46,212 nt of DNA, from positions 1 through 46,212 of the forward strand of contig DF237612.1 of assembly GCA_000708835.1 (NCBI GenBank), written 5' to 3'. Position numbers and translations under genes: made by a program. Shown piece after piece: positions 23,488 to 35,576 of this stretch; position 1 is the first letter of the stretch, and each line of letters starts with the position of its first letter. Origin of the DNA: Klebsormidium nitens (taxonomy: Eukaryota; Streptophyta; Klebsormidiophyceae; Klebsormidiales; Klebsormidiaceae). The notes beneath the pieces were generated by a model. The model was not told the origin of the DNA, made no database searches, and saw nothing but the letters and a program-made list of their open reading frames with translations.

Positions 23488-26400
23488 ATGGAAAACAGGC
23501 AGCCTAAGCAGCTTGTATTCAAGGGCCGTCAGGAGACAGCGCTTGAGCTCGCTCCCAGCAACTGTGAAGCCGATGCAGAGCCGCCTGTTCTTCACATTGC
23601 ACAGGTTGCCAGCATCTCTGACGAGGACTGGCTGCACGATCATGACCTCGAGGATGCCCTTGTTGGTCAGAAGGCAAAGGTGTACACCTCTATACTTTAT
23701 GTTGTTTCACATCTTACAAGCATTTGGAGGGGGGGAGCTGCAGGATCAAACGTCGAGTCAGGAACAAAACAGGGTGCTAAGTTCGATCATGTCGACAAAG
23801 CAGACTTGAGCCCCCAAACACTCAATTCAAGAACCGATTTGTATGACGATCCAATCTTTAGCTCAATTTGCATTGCTCTAACAGCAGTACCTGGTTGCAC
23901 TGAGCTCAGGAGCTCTCGTTTTGCAGGCGTCAGCAAGCTGGGGTGTCTTCTTCGGTTTGACGTACACTTCAGTTGGGGTCGTCTATGGTGACCTAGGTAC
24001 GTAAGTTATGAGCGTTCTTTTGGGACTGCTTACAAAAGCTGGAAGAAGAAGACCAGTTGCTGGTCTTATGTGTTCAAATCCTGACTTCCAACAAAGCAGA
24101 TCTAGCTGCGCTTGGAGTCACCTTCTGTGCCCCTTTGCCTGCTTGTGCAAGTAGGATTCGAAGATGTTGCACAAGAGCGAACAAAACTTGGCACGGAAGT
24201 CCTGGCATCATTCTCCTCATGATGATCTTGTATCCCTTTCAGTCACTGAAAGGCTTTGCTTTGCTGCAAAGTTGCTGCTGCGCAACTTTTCGCAAACTTA
24301 CGCTGACCAACAGATCTCTACATGCAGGCACGAGCCCCATGTACTTGTGGCAGGTAAAACAATCTCTTGAAGTTGTAAAGTATCTGGCTTTCTTTCCTAC
24401 TCATACAGCACTGATGGAGATCTTGACTCGAATTGAACATGTGTTCTTATTCAAATTATATGCAGCTATGTTGCCTGAACCAGAAATGGTAGAACAATAT
24501 TGTCAGCACTAGCATTTGATCTCTCCCCTTTCATTGTCGTCCACCTGTAATTTGGTTGGCGTGGTGGCGCTTACGCTCAATGACAGAATTACCTGAAGAG
24601 TGCTTCTTTGATCTGCAGACATGTTTCAGCTTTCCAGCTACTGAAAGCGATATCGTTGGGGCCTTGAGCCTGGTTCTATGGACCCTCACGCTTATTGTGG
24701 TGTTCAAATACGTTGTCATCGTCCTGTGCGCCAACGACCAAGGAGAAGGTGAGCCTCACGCTATTTATCGCCTTTGTGTCATTGTGTGTGACAAGAAGCT
24801 GGCTCATCTTGTAGGCAGTAAGATGGACAGGGGAGCAGAACTTGCAGGCAATCTGGACAGCGAGCGGTTTCCTCTCCCAACTATAGTCAGCGTCAGATGA
24901 GCCCTTGCAGTACTCATTGTGCGGCCATGGAAGACACCTGTTAACAACCTAAAGAGAATATGCATACAAATCCAAGGATTTGCCAGAGCCCCTATTCATT
25001 CACCGCGATAGTATTCACGTACCAGGAACAGCCTATGCTGGTACTGTCAGACCCGTGCACATTGAGAACAACTACTGCAATCTTTTCTTTGATCCTTCAG
25101 GTGGCACCTTTGCGGTGTATTCCCTGCTCTGCCGCCACGCAAAGATCACACCTTTTGGCAACCTCCACGACTCCGACAAGGGCCTTTCGCAATACTCCAA
25201 GGAAGGCGCCAAGGAACGCAGGCGGCTTCCGAAGAAGCTTGCAGCAGCGCTAGAAGGAAGTCCGCTCTTGCAGAATGTTCTGTTGACCTTTGTGCTGTGC
25301 GGCACATGCGCATTAGCAGGGGACGGAGTGCTGACGCCCCCTGTTTCGGGTAAGCGCCTCAACTATGGTCCTGAGTTTATTTCGTCCATCGTACGGTCCT
25401 AGATATAGACAGGCTGTGTCGAGCCCTTGCTGTTTGAAATTCTTGTGCCTCTTGAAGGTAGGTGTGCCATCAAGTGTTCTTAAATATAAGTTCTACATAG
25501 AAGCTATTTGCAGGAGTAACGTCCATTGAAGCATACCAGCTCTTGAAATCCTTCTTGAGAAGATGTGTACATAAAGGATCTGGCCTGCAGTCCAAATGTC
25601 CAGATATTTTACGATTTTACCCTCGTTCGTGATTCTTCAGATATGCAAGTCAATCAGAAAAACTCACGAATCTGATTTGTCATTTTGCAGTCCTCTCAGC
25701 TATGACCGGCCTGCAAGTTCCTACCGTGCTTTTAAACGCGGATGGCTCAACAAAAATCTCGAATGGTAAGATACTGCATGAACGGCAGCCTCCTGCTCTT
25801 GTCTCGCTTGTTTCTTCCTCGTCTTGATACAAAGTTTTTCTTTGAGCAGCTCTTTGCATAGCCAGAAACCTCGAGGCAAAACATCGGACCTGGTATCCGC
25901 ACCTCAGATCCAGAGAAGCAATGAAAGACCCGTAAAGAATCTTCGCAGCCTGATACCTCTGTTCAATCAACTTGGAAGGATTTGCGAGACAGTCACATTC
26001 ATAAGCTTGATGTAGCTTTGAAAGCTTCGTCTGTTGTTAAGGCCTGTTTATGCCTTTGTTCTTGATTGATTGATTGTTCTTTGATTCGTAACTACCACTG
26101 GGTACCAGCTGAAGACAAATTTTCATTATGTTGTCCTTCTCTACTCTCTCAGGTGTGGTCATCGGAGCTACGTGCGCTGTCCTAATTGGGATTTTTCTAA
26201 GCCAGCAGTTTGGCACCAGCAAAATCGGCTACGTCTATGCTCCTATCCTCATTGTCTATTTCGTTGTTAACGCCTCGATCGGGGTGTATAACATATCGAA
26301 GTGGGAGCCTTCCATTTTCAAGGTGAGGATCCTCCATAAATTACTGCGTTGACGGGCTGATGCACATTCGCTCTGCTCGCTTTTTGTACGCTCCTCTTCT

Positions 26401-29400
26401 GTCGACACAGTTTTGCAAGAAGTGCATAATCTTGCCAGCTTTGGCAAGATTGAGCTACCTAGAGCATTGCAGATCCAAAAGCCTTCACATCAATCTCAAT
26501 TTCCGTTCCGATTTGCTAGGCGTTCTCTCCATCCTACGGCATCGATTACCTGGTGCGCAACAAGTTCAACGGCTGGAAGAGCCTTGGTGGCATCTGCCTA
26601 GCTATCACCGGCGTAGAAGCTCTCTTCGCTGACTTGGGGCACTTCAACGTGTCGTCAATCAGAGTGAGCCTTTTTGCACGAATTTCAGCAGCCTCCACCT
26701 TTAATCGAAGGCTCCTCTTTAAGCGCTTTTCTGCGGGCTACAGCTTGTATCTGCTCGTTGAAATGATGATAGAAGAGGCATGCTGAGAGGTGCAATATCC
26801 TCTGCGCGCAGTGATAACTCCCAACTTCCGCGAATTGGGAGTTATTCGCGGAAGTTGGGAGTTATTCTGCCTCATGCTCTAAACTTCTATGTCAGCTTTT
26901 CGAACTTAAACACTATGTACTGTCTCATAATTTTCTGCGTTTGATTCAGACCATCGAATCTACCAAGCGTCTGACTCGTCTCTGTCCACTCTCGGATCCT
27001 ACCCTTCTCTCTACGCTACAGGCTAGTTCAATGTTCCTCGTTTACCCCAGCCTGCTACTTATCTACCTCGGCCAAGGCGCGTACCTCTCGAAGAACCCTG
27101 GGGATGTGTCCCAGGCTTACTACAAGGGAATACCAACCCCGGTCTATTGGCCGGTCTTTGTCCTTGCCATGTTGGCATCCATCGTTGCGAGCCAGGCTAT
27201 CATTGCAGGTACTAATCCCTTGACCTGCAATTGGTTCATTTTCACCGAGGCAGACGTCTCCGTCTCGACCGAACACAAGCGGCCTTGGATATCTTCTCTC
27301 TCTGCGCATTTCATCTCCCCGCTGTATACGCTTCTGCTAACTTCTGAGCTAGCGAAGCCGAAACAGGCTCCCATTCCGCGGAACCTTGAGGAACTTTCGA
27401 TCATAACCAAGGCGATTGGCCTAACGATGTCTATCCTCCAGGCACTTTCTCTGTGCTCGCCCAGTCTGCCCGCCTCAACTGCTTCCCCCGGGTGAAGGTA
27501 GTTCACACGTCCAAGGTGGTAGAAGGCCAGATCTACATCCCCGAAGTCAACTGGATTCTGATGGTTCTCGGGCTTGCCTGCGTTCTGGGGTTCTCCCTCC
27601 CCCAGCCCAGCGACCAGCCAGTCAATGGCGAGGCACTCGGCAACGCCTTTGGCAAGTTGCTTCCCTTTCTTTCTTGATCAACTCTTGTTCTACTATGTGG
27701 CCCTTTTCATTCTATACCGGCGTGTATCAATAGCACTTCTTCAGTTTTGAGATCAGACAAGCCTCTAAAGTACAGCGGATATCTCGAGGGGCTCGAACCA
27801 GCCGCTTGCGCGAGCCTTTGCTTACGTCCCTCCGACTAATTGTTGGATTGCCTGCTGGGGGGTTCTGCTCCCGCTTAAAGTCTGACTGATTGCGTGCACT
27901 TCAAACAGCCTGCTTGTTACGAATACCTGAGCAGCTCTTTATTGTTTGTCACGGTTTGAAATGGAGATGATTAATTGATACGGCCGACTGGAAGCTTGGT
28001 AGGGGGCCTCCGTTCAATCTTCATTAGACCATGTACTCATGCACTGTTCGAGCAAAAACAAGCGTGACTTTCAAGCCTCGTATTGAGAACCTGTATCTTC
28101 AGTTGCAGTCGGGGAGCTCTGGCATGTTCACCATGCGCGACTGCTCCTGTTGAAACCCAAAGAAACTTACGTTTTTCTCCTAGCGAGAGAATGAGTCTTT
28201 CTGGGGCTTTTGTGGCGCAGGGATCGCGGTGATGTTCGTAATGGTCATTACGACGTGCCTCGTCACGCTTGTGATGCTGCTCGTATGGAACGTGCGCCCG
28301 CTGCTCGCCGCCGCCTTCTTCGGCTTCTTCTTTGTCTTCGAGATGGTCTTTCTCTCAGCCAACGTATACAAGGTGAGTCACCCAGTAAAGTTTCTTAGTC
28401 GGATGGATGTTGGCCGGACGTTCTTTGTAAGCGGGGCTGCTTAGGACCAGCGCGCAAGGCTTTATGCTTGAGCGTGAAGGGCTGGAGCAGATCAGCACTC
28501 AGCCGTATATGAGCAGAAATCTGGATTTCAGAGAATTGTTGCGAAGACTTGAAGACTTCTGCACTGCATAGAGGGCTTGCAGTGGTCTCGGCGGCTCAAG
28601 GTCCTCAATTTCATACTAGCTTCCCGCATTCGGTATTCAGCAGCCTAAGCGTAAAAGAATCTCCTTGGTCAACTAGTAGTGGTGGTGTTGTAGGGTACAA
28701 GAGTCTGCTACGAATTCTTTTGATTTGTCATTTGATAGCCCCTGTGCAACCCTTTCCGCGGACAAAACGGTCAATTTTCGGCTGCAGGTCGAGCACGGCG
28801 GCTGGTTCCCGCTCGCGATCGCCGTCATCGTGTTCGGCATCAGCTACGTCTGGCACTGGGGCTCGACGCAGCGCTGCTTGCACAGCGCCAAGCTGGGGAG
28901 CCAACTGGAGGACGTCATTGTTGCTGAGAAGAACGAGATTGAGGAGGCCCCGCAGGCAAGCTTGACGTCCTCTCCGCTTCAGGTCTTAAGATGTTTCGTC
29001 CGTTACCTTATTTTTATCAGCGAGGAACTGTCGGGTCCGGAAGGATTCTTCCTCTTTCTGTGACTCGCCTGGTGATCTGGATTCTCCGCGCTGAAAGGAG
29101 GCCTGTATTCAACAGATTATTATTTGTATTGGAGGCTAGTAACATGATCCAAAGCTTTTGTCAATCTGGAAAAGGAGGTTCTGTCAATCTGGAAAAGGAG
29201 GTTTCGAAGAACCGAATCTCATTTCCTATGAACCTGATCTCTGAACTGAAGCGCCACGCTCCTTCTTGCAGACAGCACCGTCCGACTCCGTCAAGGTTTG
29301 CCTCAAGAGCTCGGGCCACAGGATATATGCCGCTCGGGGGGCCGCCCTCTTCTACTGCGACACTCTACACCACCTTCCCCCCATCTTTGCATTCTCGCTC

Positions 29401-31236
29401 GAAGCCATGCCCACGGTCCACGAGATTACGGTGTTCCTGACCATTCGACAGGTGCGAAAATTTAGCTGCAGGCCTCACTCTTTGATGTCTGAGTCCGTTC
29501 GCTGGTCGATCAGCTGCCTCGCAACGTGTTGGCCCTAGGCTACAACGTTGTTCTCTCTCTACTTCATATCGAGCATTTAACCGGTCAGAAGGTCTTCTGG
29601 GTTCGATGCTTCGATTTGTTTGTTCTGATTTTCTGGTCTCGCACGATAAACTTCCGGGGGATCAAGGCTCTTTGACTCAAGTAAGTCTGAAAAGGGGTGA
29701 AGTCAGAAAAACTGATCTTTTTCCTCATTGTGTGTCTGTTGCCCCTGTAAGTTCATTCAAGAACCATTTTGAATTCACCATTTATATTTCCTTCACCCCA
29801 GTATCAGAAGCTTCCGTACGTACGTCTTGTCGGTACCGCATCATGCTTCGCTTATATTCCCACTCACGTCGCAGTATCCTCACCTACAAACCTTGCTCGG
29901 GCTTCTTGTCCATTTTACTCCCGTCCTCCCAAGTGAGCGTCTATTGCTTGCCTGGCAACATTCCTCTGCAAAACTTCGCGAACGACTTTTGACATAATGT
30001 CGGAAAGTGTCTCCGCGTATGGCCCGCTGCCGTTCAATCCGCTTATACCTACCTTCTCGCCCTTACTGGTCCTCTTACCTAACGTATTCTAGAAGGAACG
30101 CTCCCTCGTCATCATACTCTCCACATTTTCAAAAAGAAGTCCCGACTTATACTCTCCCCCTATGCCCGCTCATTCTGCACTTATATATCCCGCTTGTGTC
30201 TCCCCTCAGGTCCCTGTCCCCCACGTCCTTCAAAAGGAGCGCCTCCTGGTGAAGCCCATGGCGTACCCCGGCTTCTACTGGGTGCTCGCGCGCTACGGCT
30301 ACCTGGACCAGCCCAACCACTCCGCCGCTTTCGCGCGCCAAGTCCTCAAGACCATCGCGCACTATCTTGAGCACGGATCCAGCTGCCCGGACCTTCAGGC
30401 GCTGGATCCCGACGGGCAGGACCCCACGTGGTCGCTCTCTCGAGCCGCCTCCAGAAAGCTGAACCCGAGAATCGCCCTCGCCGGAACACAACTGAATGGG
30501 ACGGAGCAGAACGGAATGCCGGACCTCACGCTGACGGACGCCTCAAAGGCCCTAGGTCTTAGTCCGCCTCCTTCCGAGGCGTCGTTTGAAAACGTAGAAT
30601 CCAAGCCGCCCCTCTTCAAACCAGCCTCCCAAAAGCCAGCGAACACAACGATTGACGAGAACGGGATTTCCGCAGATGAGCAGGACCTGTTACCGGACGA
30701 TACTGGCGTCGAGATATCGGACTATGCACGACAGGTGAAGCTGCTGAAGGACGCGCAGCGCCAGCGCATCCTGTACCTGAAGACAAGGTCCGTCGTGAGG
30801 GCCGCGAAGGATTCCAGCGTCCTGCGAAAGTTCGTGAGTGTCACCGCTCGAATTGTCCCCTTCGTGTTTCCAAAGCTTGCCCTAGAGTCTCTTTATTTGT
30901 CACAGAAGTGTTGAAAGATGGTGTAGTTGGATTGCCCTCTGTCGTCAGATTCGTGTCCGGAAATGAAGAAGATGGCTGTGGTCAGAAGCCAGAATGTAAT
31001 CTACTGTATTCATAGCTTTTGACGTTCTCAAATATGGCGGCTCTCTGCCTAATCGCGGGCAAGAAACCGAAGAAATGTAGCCATATTTTGAGCTTTTGAA
31101 TGATGCTGACTTCCTCACTTGGCAGGTCTTGGAGTCAGCTTACAACGGCCTATTGAACCTGAGCCGGTCGCCAGCACATATTCTCAACATCCCGTACTCG
31201 CAGCTCTTAGAGTTGGCCATGGTATATGAGCTTTAG
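23488..31236 (+). CDS. HAK/KUP/KT family potassium transporter
   Basis: A polytopic membrane K+ transporter of the plant KUP/HAK/KT family, probably on the plasma membrane or tonoplast. Fifteen exons join in phase: 23488-23679, 23927-23996, 24328-24353, 24619-24748, 25101-25349, 25691-25765, 26153-26322, 26520-26663, 27022-27208, 27442-27651, 28221-28372, 28788-28982, 29272-29451, 30210-30833, 31126-31236 (2715 nt, 904 aa). Family motifs in order: [84 protein letters not shown], a long hydrophilic C-terminal region with VPVPHV..ERLL and YGYLDQ, and a closing [15 protein letters not shown]. About 12 hydrophobic segments are expected and seen. Intron 10 appears to use a GC donor (tttg/gcaagt). 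Exon 12 has two in-frame ends, 28955 or 28982. The start is in good context (A at -3, G at +4). An in-frame Met at 23443 is the alternative. Confidence 0.95.
26814..26865. repeat. Perfect 21-bp inverted repeat (hairpin) in K+ transporter intron 8
   Basis: ataactcccaacttccgcga (plus one base, 26814-26834) is the exact reverse complement of 26845-26865, with a 10-bp spacer that itself repeats ttgggagtta. The transcribed intron would form a strong stem-loop. It could also be a miniature foldback element. Confidence 0.8.
29161..29203 (+). repeat. Exact 20-bp direct repeat in K+ transporter intron 12
   Basis: tcaatctggaaaaggaggtt occurs at 29161-29180 and 29184-29203, period 23 bp. The copies are identical, so the duplication is recent or an assembly artefact. 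Confidence 0.8.
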
Positions 31237-33250
31237 CTACATATTCTCACTGCTGTACTTATTGATCGCGAGGCATTACCTAAACAAGCACGCAAGTTTA
31301 TCGACTTGGAAGGAAGTTGACACACTGACATTCATTGAATAAGATGCGATACTACGTCGTCTGCCTCAAAGGAGCCAAGACGTACTTGTAATTTAGAAAA
31401 GCTCACTTCTGCACCCGCGGTGAGCTGTGCTCGTCTAACTGTTTTAGTATACAAGGTCGTGCTGCAATTTATCTGGTATACTATGTGGTGACATTGAACA
31501 TCAGGTTCGAGACATTCCGTTAATATTGACACCGTTGATGACCGTCGGAACTCTTGCAAGGTCGTTCTAGCAACTTGAAATTTCTATACCGTGACGCAGA
31601 CTCGGAGTCCACTGGCCACTAAGTTGAGTTTCTGCATGCCTGTCAAGTGGAAACCCTTGGCTCCACATGCCAGCATGACGAATTGCTTAAGCTCACCGTC
31701 AGTGCGACAGCTGCAGAGGCTGAGAATATATCAGTAATAAGCTCGCCGGCCATTCTAGATCCGGCTGCTCATATGTGAGAAGCTTAGCGTTATCCGACAC
31801 GATATCTTGACCGACTTTATGAGTGATATTCAATGTTGAATGCGGGCTCTCGTGCTTAATGTCGGACATGTCTTGACCGCGGTTAAACAAGGAAGCCGGG
31901 TACTTTAAACTCGGGGCCGGGCCCTGGCTCCAACCCAGAAATATCGTATATCGTCTATACCAAATACAAGCTGGCTCCCATGCAACGCGTGGGGTTCTTT
32001 GAGCTAGGCCGTATGGCCTAGTAGCCATAGGAGTTCCACATTAAGTGAAGCATGGCCGCCATATACCTGCAACTATGCTACCAAGCGGCCCGCAATCTCG
32101 TTGCGAAATGTAATGCAGTGCCAGCTCGGTATAGACCGCATCACGCCATGCCAAGCCTGGAAGTACTTGCAAACGCAGGCTTCCAAAAGTCTTATCAAGA
32201 TCTGCTTGCAAGCAATATTCTTGCCGTCCTGCCTCAATGCCCGGCTCGAGGCCATCCTAGGTCTGATTCCTAGTCAATAACTTGGTAGAACACCAAGTTC
32301 CTGCAAGCGATCTGCTGTCAGACTTTGTCTAGGCAAACTCGTTCCTTGGTGGTCGCGGATCGGAATCTCCAGTTTAGCGTTCCCTGCTCGAAACAGCATG
32401 TTAGCCTACTGGCGGGTCTCGAGTTCCGATCGGAAGCAGGCAAATTGGACACAGTCCGAGTTCGACCAGGCGCGTCCGCAAGCCGCTGCGTTGCCTATGC
32501 CGAGGCCTCGCATCGTCCAAGGCGCTCTGCACAGCCGCAATCGTCTTGGCCACCTGCAAAAAAGAGGTGAAAATGTGTAATCAGTACTTTGGGAGGGGCC
32601 TCGTATACTGCAAAAAGTTCGTCCTGACTTTCGAAGTAAGAGGACTTCTGAAACGAAGGGGGAAACGGCTCGTCGACATCAGAAGGGAAACAGAACCGCC
32701 GAGACACTGGTACCTGTGTCATCTTAACGCTATGACGTCGAGCTTCTGTGTCCGCATGTTCTGCATCGCGGGCGCCGAGTCTGGTCTGCCGTTTTAATGG
32801 CCGTTTGCATCTCGCACATTCGAGCTACAAAAAAGCTTCATTTGCCGACCAGAAGCAGAATGAGACGCCTCAAAGAGTCGTAGGCTCGAAAACTGGCAAG
32901 TGACTCGTCTCTATCTTCTCCCTAGCTAGCCGTTCACAATGGTCAAGTAGAAACGATCCGCCCCGGCGATTTCATTTCATCAGCATCACGGCCCTTTGAG
33001 ATCGTCATAAGCCCTTCCGAGGGAGCACACGGTCTCTCTGCATGGGGGGGGTACAACCCGGACAGTTTCCGTGTGTGCAGGAAACAGGACAGAGAGGAGG
33101 AAAGTGCAGGTTCAGCTTGTAGTAAGATTTGTGAAAAGGGGGAAGATGCGAAAATCGAGAGCTGAGAGTCGGCTAGACGCTTCAAGGTCTTTAAGTGCCG
33201 CCTCACCATTTTGCAGATTGTTCCTGTTCAGCAAGGGCGAGCCAAACTCG
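31237..33250. other. Intergenic region, no gene recognised
   Basis: Only short frames without domains were seen. A small hairpin (cttggt/accaag) lies near 32281-32297. The 3' UTR of the K+ transporter should occupy the first part. Confidence 0.5.
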
Positions 33251-33254
33251 TGTG

Positions 33255-34439
33255 CATGCGCTCTGCTAGGACGAAGGCGTGTGACGACTGGATTGGGGCA
33301 GCTACGTGGTGCCTGCTGATCAGCAAGAAACGGTACAATGTTTGGTCCTGCTTGATCACAATCCGAAATCGTGGTCGATATCCGGATCGGGTCTGATGTG
33401 AAAGTCGAAGGTGCTTTTTCCAATAGACCATATGTGAACGAGAAGAAACATCTTTTTCAATCGCATCGAAGGATTCAACAGGAAGAAGCCTCGTGACTGC
33501 TTTGACAAGCTTTGGGTTCTCCTCCAACAGTAGATTTTTCAGGTTCGGCTTCATTAGGATCACAGAGACGCTGAACCGTACGCTGAAGTCTGCTCAGCCA
33601 CAATGCAATCTTCAAAAAAGGTTGCAGAAGCTTTCGTAAGCAAGCAAAGTAGTTCATCATTGGAGGGGACACTTACTCTTACACAAAAAGGGATGCCTAC
33701 GACCTGGCGCAAACAACGTTGTGTAGCGACTCCCATATGTCTGCTAAGAAACGCGCTCACAAGCCCAAGACATTGACAACTCGTCTGAAGAAATGGCAGA
33801 GATCGCGAAAGGCTCCTATCACCACGACTTTCCTATAACAGGATTTCCAGTCCAGTGGGGCTGAGTGTGCTTGAAGACATCAGGGTTGGAAAGTAGACTC
33901 CGACCTCAATAGCAGTTCCCTAATCTTCGCTGACAGATTTGCTCGGTTCCACATTCTGTGATCTGACCATAAGACGGAAGTGCTTCAAGAGAAATACGAA
34001 GTCATGGAAACAGTCCAGCGTCCTGCCAGAAAGCACTCAGATCAAAGGGCCTTTGTCGGCTGTGCATGGTCTCTCTCAGTAGAAGAATCAAGTTGGCCCG
34101 ATTCCCTTACATCGTACCTGATGTCTGGTGTTGTTCAAGCTAAAGGACATGCAGCGACATCATGAAAGCCCCACCAAAACGCTAGCGTAGGCAGCCACTT
34201 ACCGCGTGTGACAGTCGAATGCAGTCACCGAAATGCAGCGCAGCGGCAGTCCTCGTGGTGACTCCGGCCCCCTCCGAGGTCCTGTTCCTTTCCGCAGTCC
34301 TTTGCAATCACCTCCCCGACGTCGATGGACTCTGCTCTGGGCCCCTGCCCAGCACGCCCCCGCCTCTCCTCCTTTTCGCCCCTTTCTGCGCAGTTCCCTT
34401 GTTTCTCACCTGTTCCTCTGTTTTTTCCGCAATGCCACT
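33255..34439. repeat. Segmental duplication block 1 (3' flank of Cys-module gene A)
   Basis: Colinear anchors match block 2: near 33261 with 42840 (ctctgc.agaacgaagg type), 33505 with 43077 (acaagctttgg), 34047 with 43695 (ggcctttgtcggctgtgca against ggcctttcgtcggctgtgca), and 34259 with 43886 (tgactccggcccc). Spacings are similar in both blocks (247/237, 539/618 and 212/191 bp). The similarity continues into the genes. Confidence 0.75.
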
Positions 34440-35486
34440 CTATGCCTCCTCCTTTTCAAGCGCTTTGTTCCCAGAGATCCCTGCTTCCTCCGGCAACTCA
34501 ACCAGAGCATTGGCCGCCGCCCGTCTTTCCCTTCTCCACCTCGCGACTCCTGCACTCATACATTGCTTGCACGCATATGAGAGGCCGTCGGCCGAATACC
34601 GATGCCGGTAAAACCGATCGGCCGTTCTCCCCTCACCACAGATCGAGCACCGCTTCGTGCTCCTCTGCACAAATGCCCCACCATCATATTTCCGCCGCCG
34701 CTCATTCAACTTTCTTATCTTTTCGTTCGTACACAGCTTGCATATCATCTGCCGCCCCATTCTGTTCCTCTTGTTTACATGGAATTCCATCGCTGGCTTG
34801 ACCTCTCCACATTGCCTGCACTTCCGAGGTTCGTCCTGTGGCTCACGTGCGGGCTTCTTTGCTAAGCCTGCTGAAAGGCATCCCCGGCAATACAACTTCA
34901 ACAAGTCCTTCCTGGTCCGATCCACACAAAAGTCGCGCGCTTCTTTGGTGCGCCCACACCGGCCGCACTTCTTAGCATGCTCCCACGATTCCGCGACACT
35001 CATTTGAAGGTGACTGTGCTTTTGCCCAGCCCGCTTTGCCCGGCAGGCGGCCATGCATGCTCGGCACACATGGTACAGCCCGTCTGCGCTAGTGGTCGTC
35101 GCCTCAAAGTCTATCAAAAGCTTTGAATGCTGACACTCGGTGCAGTGCTTGAACTCGTCCGTTTCGCCGGCAACAGATCGATCAGGGCCAGGTGTATCTC
35201 GCTCCTCAAGTTGAGTTGCCTGTCCAACCTCGGTCAAAGAGGCGGTGATTGTCCTTCCATGAACGCCAGCAACCTTTCCTTTGTTTTGTGCATTACAGCT
35301 AGCACGCAAGCCAAAACGAAACAATTCTCCTGCTGCAGCTCTGAATATAGACCCCTCGGTTCTGGTCACAAGGTGAAGCAGCTGGCCTCTCCGCGTCCCA
35401 CACTTGTTGAAGCCGGTCTTAGCTGCGCACCTGGTTGACAGTGGCGCTGACGCCTTCTTGCAAATGAAGGACTGAGCAGCTGCCAT
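34440..35486 (-). CDS. Four-module C-x2-C-x22-C-x2-C protein, copy A
   Basis: Function unknown. The reading frame is intact and intronless, 348 aa from the Met chosen here; an in-frame Met at 35576 would add 30 residues. I chose 35486 because all three copies have a Met here followed by A-x-x-Q (MAAAQ, MATGQ, MATAQ). After a basic, Ser/Ala/Arg-rich leader poor in acidic residues come four Cys modules. Counted from the upstream Met, their cysteines are 145/148-171/174, 204/207-230/233, 253/256-279/282 and 310/313-336/339, always with 22 residues between pairs. Modules share K/R after the second Cys, an aromatic about 9 later, and often DGL before the third Cys. The pattern suggests tandem zinc-binding ribbons or knuckles. 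Similar single modules occur, from memory, beside HNH/endonuclease VII domains in phage proteins, but no nuclease motif is visible here. The leader suggests chloroplast or mitochondrial import. The protein ends in a basic then acidic tail. Confidence 0.8.
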   Translation of the reverse strand: MAAAQSFICKKASAPLSTRCAAKTGFNKCGTRRGQLLHLVTRTEGSIFRAAAGELFRFGLRASCNAQNKGKVAGVHGRTITASLTEVGQATQLEERDTPGPDRSVAGETDEFKHCTECQHSKLLIDFEATTTSADGLYHVCRACMAACRAKRAGQKHSHLQMSVAESWEHAKKCGRCGRTKEARDFCVDRTRKDLLKLYCRGCLSAGLAKKPAREPQDEPRKCRQCGEVKPAMEFHVNKRNRMGRQMICKLCTNEKIRKLNERRRKYDGGAFVQRSTKRCSICGEGRTADRFYRHRYSADGLSYACKQCMSAGVARWRRERRAAANALVELPEEAGISGNKALEKEEA

Positions 35487-35576
35487 CGCAGAGCATAAGG
35501 CGCTCAGGCGAGGGGCGGTACTGCGGAATGGAGATGAAGTCGTCGCCTGGTAAAAATGCAAGATGCGATGCAGCAA

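Noticed and set aside
26941-27495. Plus-strand frame across K+ transporter exon 9
   Set aside because: The family sequence begins only at the acceptor at 27022 and leaves this frame after 27208, so the rest is intron read-through.
27781-27830. Possible tRNA B box on the minus strand (ggttcgagccc)
   Set aside because: No matching A box or cloverleaf could be folded around it.
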